Source: Macrolepiota albuminosa
Lineage: Eukaryota; Basidiomycota; Agaricomycetes; Agaricales; Agaricaceae
Direction of reading: 5' to 3'
DNA length: 64,000 nucleotides
Assembly: GCA_027475525.1 (NCBI GenBank)
Contig: JAMWFC010000091.1
Location: 124,001 to 188,000, forward strand
The notes beneath the pieces are model-generated. The model searched no databases, was not told the origin of the DNA, and saw only the letters and a list, made by a program, of their open reading frames with translations. The translations under genes and the position numbers were made by a program. Shown piece by piece: positions 51,050 to 61,042 of this stretch. Positions within the stretch are counted from its first letter, which is position 1; each line of letters opens with the position of its first letter.

Positions 51050-51640
51050 CAAGTTCTCAATGTGTTGGTGAAGGCCTTCCTAGGCTTCACCAATTTCTAC
51101 TAGAGGTTCATCCACCTCTCCCACCATGCATGCCTGCTGTTTGACCTCACCAGAAAGGATATCCCCTGGACATGGGAAGAGCCAGAGCAGCAGGCTTTTG
51201 AAGCTCTAAAGTCTGCTGTCACTTTGAAGCCTGTGCTTACATTCCTAGACAACAACCTTCCTTTTTGAGTGGAGGCAGATAGTGTCAAAACCTTGTTGGA
51301 GGCGCTAGTGGTCCTGTTATAAATGGTGGTTAGACTCAGTGGAAAGGCAGAGAATAGCATGTCTTCGCAGGTAAAGAAGACAAAAATTGTAAGCAATGTA
51401 TACGTAAAGCCACAACCAAAATGTTCCCATGCTAATGCTGCAAAAGCGCACCTTCAACTCCTGACAGATAGTTCTAACTTTGTCATCAGTGCAGTTCTAT
51501 TTCAACAGTCCTAGGAGGATGGAAAGTGGCACCTTCTACTCCAAGAGCTTCAATGTCATGGAGTGGAAGTATGAGATCCCTGACAAAGAGATGCAATTTT
51601 GCTGGCTAATCATTATGCTGCCCTCTTCTATCCTCTTATC
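51050..51640 (+). pseudogene. Gypsy RT/RNase H remnant (G4)
   Basis: The plus strand reads VKAFLGFTNFY, RFIHLSHHACLLFDLTRKD and WTWEEPEQQAFEALKSAV (about 51067-51220), the RT thumb leading into RNase H. VEADS appears at about 51270. LLTDSSNFVISAVLFQQ (51458-51508) and FYSKSFNVMEWKYEIPDKEMQ (51536-51600) follow. The RNase H start appears twice, separated by about 170 bp of unrelated sequence (51290-51440), so something was inserted or duplicated here. Multiple stops and frameshifts. Confidence 0.8.
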
Positions 51641-51790
51641 TGCCTCTGCTCTTCTTTTCTTGTCCTCTCCTGGAGCTTCTGGCCTTATTCCATGGCTGCC
51701 ATGAAACATGCTGTAGGCCTGAAGACATGTTTGAAGGGGGTCTTTGTAGCAAGAGAGGACTTGGATTTAGCTCTTGATAAATAATGTCAG

Positions 51791-51820
51791 TGAGATCTTG
51801 GGGTTTGTTACAAGATCTCA
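51791..51820. repeat. Perfect 10-bp inverted repeat
   Basis: TGAGATCTTG (51791-51800), ten-base spacer, CAAGATCTCA (51811-51820). No associated element could be assigned. Confidence 0.85.
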
Positions 51821-51829
51821 CCTGTGCCA

Positions 51830-52374
51830 AGCACTGCCACTATTGGCTATCTCCTTGTGATCACATTTCTGCTAGTTGCATGCCTTGTGACTATGTTTTT
51901 TGGTTTGTCATTATATTGCTGGAGTTTTGAGGTAAGGCCTGGCATCTACAGTTTTCAATGCAATGCTTACAGTTTTCAGCATTTGTCTCTTTTTAAACAT
52001 GGAGTATATTGGAGAGCCATCAATACTTCTCTGTCTGCCTCAGTTTGAGGCAGACATATCACCTCACTCACACTGTATAATGACTGCCCTCTATCATTGT
52101 AGTAAACTCCATGCATCTTGCCTTTCTTCTCATCATTGCTCCCAGCAAAACTAAATTTTCCTCTCTTATTACAGATAAAAAAATAAATTTTTGCCTTTTT
52201 CTTCTTTTTTTGATGCTTGATCACACCTGTCCTGGGTTTTTGAATAAAACTCAGGCTGCTCACATTACAGTATAGCTCCTCCCAGTGCTCCCACTGCTCT
52301 TTGCAGGTCTGTGAACTCAAAACCATGCCCTCAAGTTGTCATTTTGACTCCTCTCAAACCAGCTGCTCTGCCAT
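51830..52374. other. Noncoding spacer
   Basis: Short frames with many stops; nothing supported. Probably remains of the G4/G5 region. Confidence 0.4.
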
Positions 52375-52602
52375 TGTAACATAGTGTATTGTTAGCATAA
52401 TTAATATATAAATATATTAATTACTTATTATTATACTTTACATTACTGCCTGGCTGCCTTATATAAGGCAGCCAATTTTACTGTCATATGTAGTACTAGA
52501 ATTGACTATTGATCTGGTTCTGTTATGTGACCGTAAGGCTAAGCTATTCTATTGACAATGTTTCACTTTTTTGAACCTTTTAGGTTCAATTCTGATACTA
52601 CA
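52375..52602 (+). repeat. LTR-like segment of element G5
   Basis: Begins TGTAACATAG and ends GATACTACA. It has an A/T-rich core, a palindrome TGCCTTATATAAGGCA and TTCTGTTATGTGACC, in the same order as the G1 LTR at 19495. A gag region follows on the plus strand, so it is best read as a 5' LTR. Confidence 0.55.
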
Positions 52603-54850
52603 GACAAAAACTACGTGTCTAGACTAATAGCTTAGACTGTGATTGCATCAAACAGTGCATCAACTTCTTTGACACACATTCCTGGATTAAAAGAGATGTA
52701 GCAATATCTGATTGGATAGATACCAATCAATCTTCTGAACTGACCCACAATGGTGAGACCATCAACCAGTCATTGCCTTATCTTCAAGCTGCTACAACTG
52801 ACCTGGGTTGGCCTGGGTCAGAATATGCTGAGGCTATAGTGGAGGAGCCCTCCTGACAGCCTCAGGGAATGCCAGGAGGAACACAATGGAGTGAAGTGTG
52901 GCTGACAGCTGCACCAAGTGGTGCAGCAAGACCAGGAGTAGCTGTGGAAAACCTGGACCAACACCCCAGCAGGAACCACGCATCTCCCATGCAGGCTGGG
53001 AGGTCAGGACAACAGTTTCAGAGCAGGAGTAGTGCTCAGAGTCCTACTGAAGGTCACAGACCTTCATCGTACTTCCTGGGAAAAATGCCAAGACCAGAAG
53101 CAGGCAGTTGGAGAGTACCAACTGAATCCACTCCAATGATGCAACATCAGCAGGGAGTTGGAGTGACTTAGGAAGTGGCAATTCCTGAGCAGAGAACTCT
53201 GGCAGTAAACTTCTGATGACAAGGAGAGTGGATGGAGCGAGTCTACTCTGCAGGTTCAGTGTGCAATGCTATGGAAAAGATACCCTAGCATTACTAAAAA
53301 TACAACATGCACTTGACTAGGACTGTATGTACTAAAGCACATATAGTTGATACAAGCTCAAGGTGACAATGTACCTCAGTTGCATACCATTGAATATATT
53401 ACTTTCTATGTTCAGATTCTTGAGCTTGAAGCCCAAGCATATATGTACTGCAAGGCTGATAGAGGGTCAGCCACCTCAACTCTAGGGGGAGCAAATTTGA
53501 TCCCAAATATACCCTCTTCAGCAAAGCCAGAGTTGTCTCCACATCTGGAGGAGGCAATGAGTAATATATATGTGCCCCAGCAAGCAGGGGAATCTGATGA
53601 GCAGTTTGCAGCAAGGTTTGCTGCAGCACAAAGGCAAAGCATGGTTCAGAGGTCAACCAAGGAGACCTCTGTCGATGGCTGGATTGGTATCTACCATCCC
53701 AGTGGTAGACAGTCACCTAGCTGAGGCAGAGGAGTCAGTGCACCCTCATGCAAAACAGGAATCAGTGGATAATACTCCACTGACAAATCAAGTGCCATTG
53801 GCAAATAAGTTTGCTGAGAGAGTGGCCTATCAGCACATGCAAAACCCAGACCTGAATGCCAGGGACACTCCTGGATTGATGACCAGGATATTGTATTCAA
53901 TGGGATAATGCCTATTGATGAGACAGCAATATGTCCAATGGACATGACAGCCTGACAGTGGAAGAGGGAATCCTCTCTTTTCAGAATCAAGTTGAGTTCC
54001 TGATCAACAGACAATGGAGAAATGAGGGGGACAAGAGGCCCCACTTTACTGAAATGAAGCAGGAAAATTGTACTATGCAGGTCAGTGACCTGTATGTGCA
54101 TGCATTCTCTATGCTGCCTCCTGCTGAAGGCAGGAATAAAACACCTAAAGTAACTGAGGCGACAAAGGTGTATACTGAGAATATGCACCAGCACCTCAGT
54201 AGTATCATTGATGATGCAGTAGGCATAGCATTGTGCCTATCCAAAGGTATAAAAGTGTGAAAGGTGGAGTCAAAACACATCAATCCATACAGAGAAGAGT
54301 CCAAGTTTAGCGACTTGGAAAATTGGATGATGGATGTGTGCAACCATCTGGCAGCATGCTAGTATGGTGGTGATTGTCTGGACAGAGAACGTGTATTTGG
54401 TCTTCTGGAGTTCTTGGGCAGACCTGCCAAGGCCTGGTTCTGACATCACGTCTTGCAATACAATTATGCAAGACAGCAATGGATATTCAAGGATGTAATC
54501 TTTGAACTATATAATAGGTGTAAGGGTGACCTCTAGAGGCTGTGGCTCAGTCACACAGCTGGCAGAGGGAGATCCAAAGTGTATTAGAATATATACTGAC
54601 AATATCATGGTAGCTACTCACCTGGCAGAAGGGGATCCAAAGAGAACAAGTCTAGGAATTTCCTATGCCAGGTTGGATGCTTCTGGGGCCTCTGAAGTGT
54701 GGGAAACAACTGTACAGTACAACAAAACCTTAAAAACTCAAAAATTGCCTACACAAACAATTGCACAAATAAGGGGCAAACTCTGGCAAACTCTGGCTTA
54801 TATAAGCAGTCTGGAAGCGGTGCTGAGGGGCCCACACTTGTCTGAATAGT
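52603..54850 (+). pseudogene. Gypsy gag region of element G5
   Basis: Three open blocks (52869-53171, 53347-53724, 53931-54260) are Gln/Ser/Pro-rich and lack clear motifs. The following stretch (about 54290-54500) reads FSDLENWMMDVCNHL, GLLEFLGRPAKAWF, then QWIFKDVIFELYNRC. This resembles the capsid core of fungal gypsy Gag proteins, in which an AxxWF motif and a final helix with [LF]Y[ND]RF are common. Multiple stops show it is dead. The protein would have formed the element's capsid. The 3' part ends at the G2' fragment near 54900. Confidence 0.6.
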
Positions 54851-54954
54851 AGCTAAAGAACCAGAGCACCTCAAGGGCTGAGAATAGTACTAACAGATAG
54901 TGTTGAAAGAATAGAAACAGTAAAATGAAATAATGTCAGAAGAAATAAGAGAAT

Positions 54955-55489
54955 TGTTTAGTGGTTTGAGGCTATGGACTATGCACAGGTTGCCATTTTT
55001 TTTTGAGGATACAGAATCATTGGAAGTGGTAAGAGCTGTTGGAGGGTTTGTAGACACCAGCCTGGATCTTGGTTCTAATGATTTAGCAGACCTTGGCTTC
55101 AATTTCTGGTGGTAATGGTCTATTTTTGTGCTCTGTCCATGGCACATGGAGAATGGTTGGAATTATGACAGGCAGGAAGAAATCTGTATAGAGGCTGCCA
55201 CATTCTGAATCTTCCCAAGCAAAAGCTTTGTTTTGCTTAGCAACAAGATTGGTAAGAACATCCAACTCATCTTTGATCAAGAACCCTGTATCATGCTCCT
55301 TAGCAAACTGTTGCTGGTGTTTGGTAGTAAAATGTCCCATGAACTGAAAGGGTGGTGGATTTGGTGATAAGGCTGGCATGTTGGCAAGCAAATTGCCAAT
55401 GATCTGGTGCTTGATTTGAAAGGTTTCAGGAGAGTGTATGGCAACTGGTTTTGTTTCAAGAGCAACAGGTTTGTATTTCTTTTTGACTT
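54955..55489 (-). pseudogene. G2' pol fragment (decayed relative of G2)
   Basis: The minus strand encodes MPALSPNPPPFQ, QQQFAKEHDTGFL, AFAWEDSE and KKNGNLCIVHSLKPLN, corresponding to G2 pol at about 10258-10680. It continues from 61043 across the C2 insertion (TSD GACTT 55485-55489). The copy stops near 54955, inside the RT, where unrelated sequence begins. Frameshifts and stops are present. Confidence 0.9.
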
Positions 55490-55841
55490 TGTTGGAACTG
55501 GTACCGGCTAGTTACAGGTGGATCACACCTAGATCAGATACATGTAAGTTATAATCCTCAGTTGTGTATAAACCAAACTGTGTTGTAAGTACCTAGATCA
55601 GATACACGTAAGTTATAATCTAGGTACGCTTTTAGTGAGTATTGTGCATGTAATGTGAGTTTATGTGCAACGTACCCTCAGTTGTGTATAAACCAAACTG
55701 AGGGTACTTTGCGTGAACGTAGACTATATGTATGTGTGCGGACAAAGCAGTGTAGTGGCCGGGTGGCCAGGTCAGTGCTCAATGACCATTGTTCGTGTAC
55801 TTATCACACTGGTCACATTATGACCTCATTGATTCCCAACA
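55490..55841 (-). repeat. C2 3' LTR (352 bp)
   Basis: Same as 60691-61042 except for about two bases. It has the same two-module plus two-hairpin design. Confidence 0.95.
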
Positions 55842-55890
55842 CTCCTCCTTACCACGAACCGATGGTCATTCTCCTCCTCGCATGGAGTCA

Positions 55891-57645
55891 TCAGCAGAGC
55901 CCGAGGATGTGCCGCAGTCGAAGGAAGAGTGGTTTGGGCAGGGCCTTCGTGAATAAATCAGCGACGTTGTCCCGCATGTTGACGTACTTTATAGTTATTT
56001 CTCCCATCTGGGCCCGCTCACGGATAAAGTGGTATTTAATGTTGAAGTGTTTTACCCTGGTGTGTGACGTTGGGTCTTCTGACAGCGTGATTGCAGCTTT
56101 GTTGTCGCAGAATAGAGTCGTGGGTTGCGTGGTGAAGTCCCAGCCAATCTCTTTCATTAGCGTTTGTAACCAGATGCACTCCTGTGTGGACTCGTAGATG
56201 GCCATGTACTCAGCCTCACAGGAGGAGCTTGCAACCGTCTTCTGCTTCTTGACAGACCACGAAACGGCCCCGGTGCCTAGGGACCAGGCGTATCTGCCGG
56301 TGCTCCTCCTGGTGTCCAGGCAGCTTGCCCAGTCGGCATCAGTGAACCCCCACAATACAGTTGAAGGACCCCCGAGCTGCAGCTTTAGGTCGCTTGACCC
56401 TTTGAGGTACCTGACCAACCGAATGCCTGCGTTCCAGTGGGTCCTGTCGTAATTATCTAGGAATTGGGATAACTGTTGGACAGAGTAGGAAATGTCGGGT
56501 CGGGTCGCTATCGCGATGTACAGGAGGCATCCGACTAGCGACCTATAGGGGAGTTTGGCAATGTCGTCGCGTTCGCTTTGTGTCTGGAGGTCTTGTTTCG
56601 GTCGTCTCAGCTTTAGGCCAGGTTCCATGGGGAGTGACAGGGGGTGTGCATCCTTTTGCCCGAACTGTTGTACTACGCGGTTTATGAATGCCGTCTGCGA
56701 CAAGGACACGGTTTTGTTGCCACGATCCCATTTGACTGAGACACTGACGAGGTATCTGGGCGTGCCCAAGTCTGAGATGCTCCACGCTTTGCGCATTTGA
56801 CTCTTGAAGCAATTGTTCTCCTCCTTAGAGCTGGCTATGGACAAGAAGTCGTCGACGTGGACGGCTGCTATTACTGTGCTGGTGTGCGACTTCCTGTAGT
56901 ACATGCAGGCTTCACATGCGAGTCGAGCAAAACCCCATGCCTTCATGCGCTTGTTGAGTGTCTGGTTCCATATCTGGCCAGCTTGTTTCATGCCATAAAG
57001 TTCCTTAACAAGTTCACATACCCAGTCCTCCCTTCCTGCTTCTTTGAAGCCGTCCGGTTGTTCCATATATTGTACCTCGTTGTCTGGCAGTATGCCGTAC
57101 AGGAATGCTGTCTTAACGTCAATCTGTGTGGCGTCCCAGCCTTCCGTTGCGGCGATGTGCAGCAGGATCCTCCACGACTCCATGCGTGCTGTCGGGAAAG
57201 TGGTTTTATTGTAGTCTTTTCTGTAGATTTGTTCATACCCCTTAAAAACTAGGCGCACCTTGTACCGTGAGGGGTTCCCATGTTCGTCTCGTTTGATTTT
57301 GAACACCGGGCGTCCTTTTCGAACTTTGTGTCCTTTCGGGACAGCTAAGCGGGGTACAAGTCGGTATACGCCCATGTCCTTTAGGGATTTGAGCTTGTCA
57401 CGGTACGCTTCTTCCCATCTCGACGCATCTGGCCCTTCCTGTGCTTCCTTCCATGTTCTGGGCTCCTCCTCAGTTCCAAGGGGGAGGGGCTCGATGTCAC
57501 CAATTTGCGATATTGCTGCCAGGACGCGGTCAGGATCGATCTCGATTTCAGGTCCATGATTTGTGGGCATGGGCGCTTGTCCGGTGGCTGTGTGTGGCTG
57601 TGATGGTAATACCTCCTCATTCTGTCCTCTCGCCGCTCTCTCCAT
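55891..57645 (-). CDS. C2 reverse transcriptase and RNase H
   Basis: A 584-codon open frame with the copia RT and RNase H. RT: WKEAQEGPDASRWEEAYRDK, DVKTAFLYGIL, ELYGMKQAGQIWN and the catalytic VHVDDFLSIA (about 56840-56870). RNase H: GFTDADWASCLDTRRSTGRY, SSCEAEYMAIYE, FCDNKAAITLSEDP and a final FTKALPKPLF. The frame is intact from the nominal Met at 57645 to the stop at 55891, 50 bp from the 3' LTR. It is the C-terminal part of a Gag-Pol polyprotein rather than a free gene; the upstream link (57646-58095) contains stops. Confidence 0.92.
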   Translation of the reverse strand: MERAARGQNEEVLPSQPHTATGQAPMPTNHGPEIEIDPDRVLAAISQIGDIEPLPLGTEEEPRTWKEAQEGPDASRWEEAYRDKLKSLKDMGVYRLVPRLAVPKGHKVRKGRPVFKIKRDEHGNPSRYKVRLVFKGYEQIYRKDYNKTTFPTARMESWRILLHIAATEGWDATQIDVKTAFLYGILPDNEVQYMEQPDGFKEAGREDWVCELVKELYGMKQAGQIWNQTLNKRMKAWGFARLACEACMYYRKSHTSTVIAAVHVDDFLSIASSKEENNCFKSQMRKAWSISDLGTPRYLVSVSVKWDRGNKTVSLSQTAFINRVVQQFGQKDAHPLSLPMEPGLKLRRPKQDLQTQSERDDIAKLPYRSLVGCLLYIAIATRPDISYSVQQLSQFLDNYDRTHWNAGIRLVRYLKGSSDLKLQLGGPSTVLWGFTDADWASCLDTRRSTGRYAWSLGTGAVSWSVKKQKTVASSSCEAEYMAIYESTQECIWLQTLMKEIGWDFTTQPTTLFCDNKAAITLSEDPTSHTRVKHFNIKYHFIRERAQMGEITIKYVNMRDNVADLFTKALPKPLFLRLRHILGLC

Positions 57646-58095
57646 CCTCGTTTCCTTTACTCTTTGTTCCCCCTCCCTTACCTCCTCTATAATCTCGTCG
57701 AGTCACGTCGGTGCTCTGCCTCCATTGGCGGCGGCTTTCTCTGTGGGTTGGCGGATCCTCGTTGATCTCCTTAGCGCCGGTTGTTGGGGTGCATCGTCGT
57801 CTAGCTGTGGTTGCTCCAATGCTGCGACTGGGTTAAAGGCTGTAGTTTTGAGCTCACCAAGGTCGTTGTCATATTCCTGAGGGGTTGTAGACGCAGATTT
57901 GTCGAGGTCATCTAGAGTGGGGATTGAGGGTGCATTGCTGTCAGCAGTGGACTGTGTGGGTTGCTTCAGCTGTTGTGACTCGTGTTTCTCAATGAACTTA
58001 ACGTGGTAGGTTTGGAAAACCTTATTTTCGCGTCTGTTCCAGCATCAATATGTTTTAGAGGTCAGTCCATATCTGATTAGGACACATTCGATGGA
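57646..58095 (-). pseudogene. C2 linker between integrase and RT
   Basis: Acidic, Gln/Pro-rich and containing RRSTRIRQP (about 57740-57770), as is usual for the spacer between integrase and RT in copia elements. Stops at about 58093, 58036 and 57705 interrupt the same frame as the RT or a neighbouring one. Confidence 0.75.
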
Positions 58096-58923
58096 TCACG
58101 GCTGTAGTTTGGGATTGTGAGTTAGGATCAGTACAAATGCGCGGCACCCAATTTCTCGCATGTAGGAGTAGTCAGGTTTGCGTCCGAACCATTTTTCGTA
58201 AGGGGTCTTTCCTCCAAGTGATTTGGTGGGTGTCTTTCCGTGTAAATGCGTCGCGGTCAAGTAAAACTCATCCCAAAGGTAGTCCGGACACTTCGACTCA
58301 ATCCTCATTGTCCTCGCCTTCCCCATGAGTGTCCGATGCATTTGTTTGACGCGTCCGATATGTGCCAATGTATAGGGTGCGCCTCGCTCCATCTGGATTC
58401 CTCTTGTTGCGAGCCAATTTTCCATTTTGCTGCTGTTTAGTTCCCCATCGAAGCCGGTTCTATATTTACCGACCCTCAGCCCAGCTTCATTCTTGTGGGT
58501 CTTTTCCCATGTCTTTAGTGCAGCGAAGGCGTCTCCCTTGGTTTTAAGAGGGATGGACCAGGGCATGTTGGTATAATCGTCTATGATGTCTAATACATAG
58601 TGGTTTCCTGATCTTGAGCGTACATTCACAGGTCCCATCAGGTCCACCCACACAATCTCAAGCTTTTGCGTCGCTCTTCTCCCTTCCTCCCGTGTCTTTG
58701 GAACTGACAATCGTGTCTGTTTCCCAAGGATACACGCGTCACATTTAGGTGGGGGCTGGTGAGGAAGGGAGGGCGCATCTTTGATCCTTTGATCGCGGGT
58801 TAACTGGAGGATCGCTTGATAATTGGCATGGCCCAGGCGGCGGTGCCATGTCTCCATGTCTGCTGCCTGGTGGACGGTATAGGCACGTTCGATTGCGGCG
58901 TGAGAGAGATTGATTGTATACAC
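58096..58923 (-). pseudogene. C2 integrase (catalytic residues altered)
   Basis: It has the GAG-pre-integrase zinc region (WHRRLGHANYQAI; CDACILGKQTRLS) and an integrase core starting IVWVDLMGPVN. The second Asp position, normally RTDNGGE, reads RTGFDGE. The Glu position, normally GRVER or GVAER, reads IGRVKQM. Both catalytic positions are therefore changed, the latter by what would be two G-to-A changes on the coding strand. The integrase should be inactive although the ORF is open. Confidence 0.85.
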
Positions 58924-59400
58924 CCTTTTCTTTAATCAGTGGGCCATCGGCGACGACGCCGTTTGTGCGGCGATCCACAATTTGAACTTCTTGGTTATCA
59001 AAGCGTGAGTACGTGTCGTTGTTTGTGGAGATGCGGCTGACGGAGACCAGGCAGACAGTGGAGTTTGGCACATATAGTGCTCTCTCTAGTGTGACCCACG
59101 CTCCTTTAGAGGTGTGCAGCTTTATGCATCCGACTCCCTGGGCTGAGATTGTTGATCCCCCTACCCCTTTTATGGCTTTAGGGGTGATCGGCTGAAGTGT
59201 GACGAAGTCGGAGCGGTATGGAGAAATGTGGACAGTGGCTCCAGAGTCAATAAAGAATGGGTGTTCTGTGGCAGTGATGAGGGCGACGTCAGGGTCATTG
59301 TTGGCACTCTTTGAGTTCTGATTTCAGTCGATCGAAGTTGATATCTCCTCCTGTACAACGGTGGCCATCCAGCCTTCCCATTCGGTGTCATCAACGGAGG
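58924..59400 (-). pseudogene. C2 protease region
   Basis: The minus strand reads HPFFIDSGATVHISPYRSDF (protease active-site DSG, about 59210-59265), then GGSTISAQGVGC and YVPNSTVCLVSVSRI. These pieces alternate between frames, so at least two frameshifts separate Gag from integrase. Confidence 0.8.
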
Positions 59401-60432
59401 ATGTGGATGGTAGTGTGTCTGTGGCTAGGCCAGCAAAACCTGCTGGGGCGGGAGCGCCGCTCAGGGTCTGCAGTTTACCAAGGTCGCCTTCCTCCACTAG
59501 ATAGACCTTGCCCTGCGGACCTGTCAGCTGCATGTAGACCTTTGTGGCAGCAGCAGCTGTCTGCTTCTGACCTTGGCCAGCCGCCACAGCATGAGCAGTG
59601 CCGACGCCCAACTTTTCCATGGCCCCACCTGGGTAGGTGCAGAATTGAGCATCATGCCCTGCGCAGGGTCGTCCCCGGGTGGCACACGTGGCGCAACACT
59701 TCACGCCCATGGGATGATTGTGCCCTGAGAGCCAAGGCTTGTTGGATTGGAATCGACCTTTTGTAGTGGCGGCAAGGGCGGTGTCCGTGGTTAGTTTTGT
59801 ACCGTCTCGAGGAGCTTCCTGATGTGATCGGAGCTGTAAGGGTGGTCCTTGGTTGCATCGGCAAGACCGTGGGAGACTTGGGCCTGAATAGGCTCGTACT
59901 GGGGGCCGTTGAGACAGTTCAAGAGAATAACGCACTTGAACAGGTCTTTATCGAGTGCTTGAATGGAGAAAATGCGGTTGACGATATCGCAGATCCGTCT
60001 GGCTGTTGCCGGCAGGGGTTCGGTGGGGGAGCACTGGATCTTCAGTACTTCCTGGATCAGGGTAATCATCCTGACAGGGCCCTCTCCCTCCGCGCGGGTC
60101 TTGACCTGACCATAGAGATTCGCGGCGGTCTTGGTTTCATCCAGACCATCGTACTCACAGTCGTCTAGGGCTGTTAGTATGACGGCGTGCGCAAGGTCAT
60201 CATTTAGGCACCAGTTCTGGTACGCGACTGGTGCAGTTAGAGCACTCGGAGGTGAGATGAGGGGTTCGAATATGTAGGGCTTTAAGCCGAGCAAGGAAAG
60301 ATGAATCTGGAGGTCCTTTGACCACTTGGAGAAGTTCGCGGTCGCAGAGTTCCTGTTGAACTTGTCGTGTTTCCAGTCAGCTCCACGAATGGAGATCGTG
60401 TGAATAGAGGGGGCGGCGGCGTCAGTGGGCAT
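59324..60432 (-). pseudogene. C2 Gag
   Basis: The ATG at 60432 opens a 213-codon Gag (NFSKWSKDLQIHLSLLG; QNWCLNDDLAHAVIL; YGQVKTRAEGEGPVR). It stops at 59791 and must shift frame to continue in 59935-59324. The second frame holds a Cys-rich motif CCATCATRGRPCAGHDAQFC, unlike the usual CX2CX4HX4C knuckle. The frame change at about 59800-59930 is either an inactivating indel or programmed; C2 has other indels, so the former is more likely. Confidence 0.8.
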
Positions 60433-60789
60433 ACTTCAAGACAGCTGGGGGGGGTCGGCGTTCAGCTCATAGAAAACAACGGTGATCTTATCTGTCCGGA
60501 TCGGGGCAAGACAAGGGGCGAGACAAGATGTCCCTGGCTGGAGACAAAAGGACGGATGGCAACTCCGTACAGCACAGTCCGACGCAATTGGCGTCGTGTC
60601 ACAAAGAAACAAGGGGGAGGTGGGCACGCGTTCCAACGAGCAGGTGGTACTTCGTCAAGTATTCTTCTGCTCTAGCAGCAGCCCATAACCTGTTGGAACT
60701 GGTACCGGCTAGTTACAGGTGTATCACACCTAGATCAGATACACGTAAGTTATAATCCTCAGTTGTGTATAAACCAAACTGTGTTGTAA

Positions 60790-60828
60790 GTACCTAGATC
60801 AGATACACGTAAGTTATAATCTAGGTAC
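60790..60828. repeat. C2 LTR hairpin 1
   Basis: GTACCTAG (60790-60797) pairs with CTAGGTAC (60821-60828). Left arm plus loop (60792-60820) repeats 60728-60756 exactly. Confidence 0.9.
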
Positions 60829-60872
60829 GCTTTTAGTGAGTATTGTGCATGTAATGTGAGTTTATGTGCAAC

Positions 60873-60908
60873 GTACCCTCAGTTGTGTATAAACCAAACT
60901 GAGGGTAC
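60873..60908. repeat. C2 LTR hairpin 2
   Basis: GTACCCTCAG (60873-60882) pairs with CTGAGGGTAC (60899-60908), the same stem as hairpin 2 of the solo LTR but with a different loop. The inner part repeats 60757-60780. Confidence 0.92.
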
Positions 60909-61042
60909 TTTGCGTGAACGTAGACTATATGTATGTGTGCGGACAAAGCAGTGTAGTGGCCGGGTGGCCAGGTCAGTGCTCAATGACCATTGTTCGTGTA
61001 CTTATCACACTGGTCACATTATGACCTCATTGATTCCCAACA

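Larger units (their letters stand above)
55490..61042 (-). mobile_element. Ty1/copia LTR retrotransposon C2
   Basis: A minus-strand element of 5.55 kb with 352-bp LTRs (55490-55841 and 60691-61042), ends TGTTGG...CCAACA, and perfect target-site duplication GACTT (55485-55489, 61043-61047). The LTRs differ at about two positions (GTGGATC/GTGTATC and ACATG/ACACG), so insertion is recent. It interrupts the decayed G2' element exactly between codons matching G2 pol near 10145. A purine tract AAGGAGGAG precedes the 3' LTR on the minus strand. Coding is damaged by several frameshifts and stops. Confidence 0.96.
60691..61042 (-). repeat. C2 5' LTR (352 bp)
   Basis: Starts TGTTGG, ends CCAACA, followed by TSD GACTT. 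Modules 60728-60756 and 60757-60780 recur as the loops of hairpins at 60790-60828 and 60873-60908. Confidence 0.95.
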
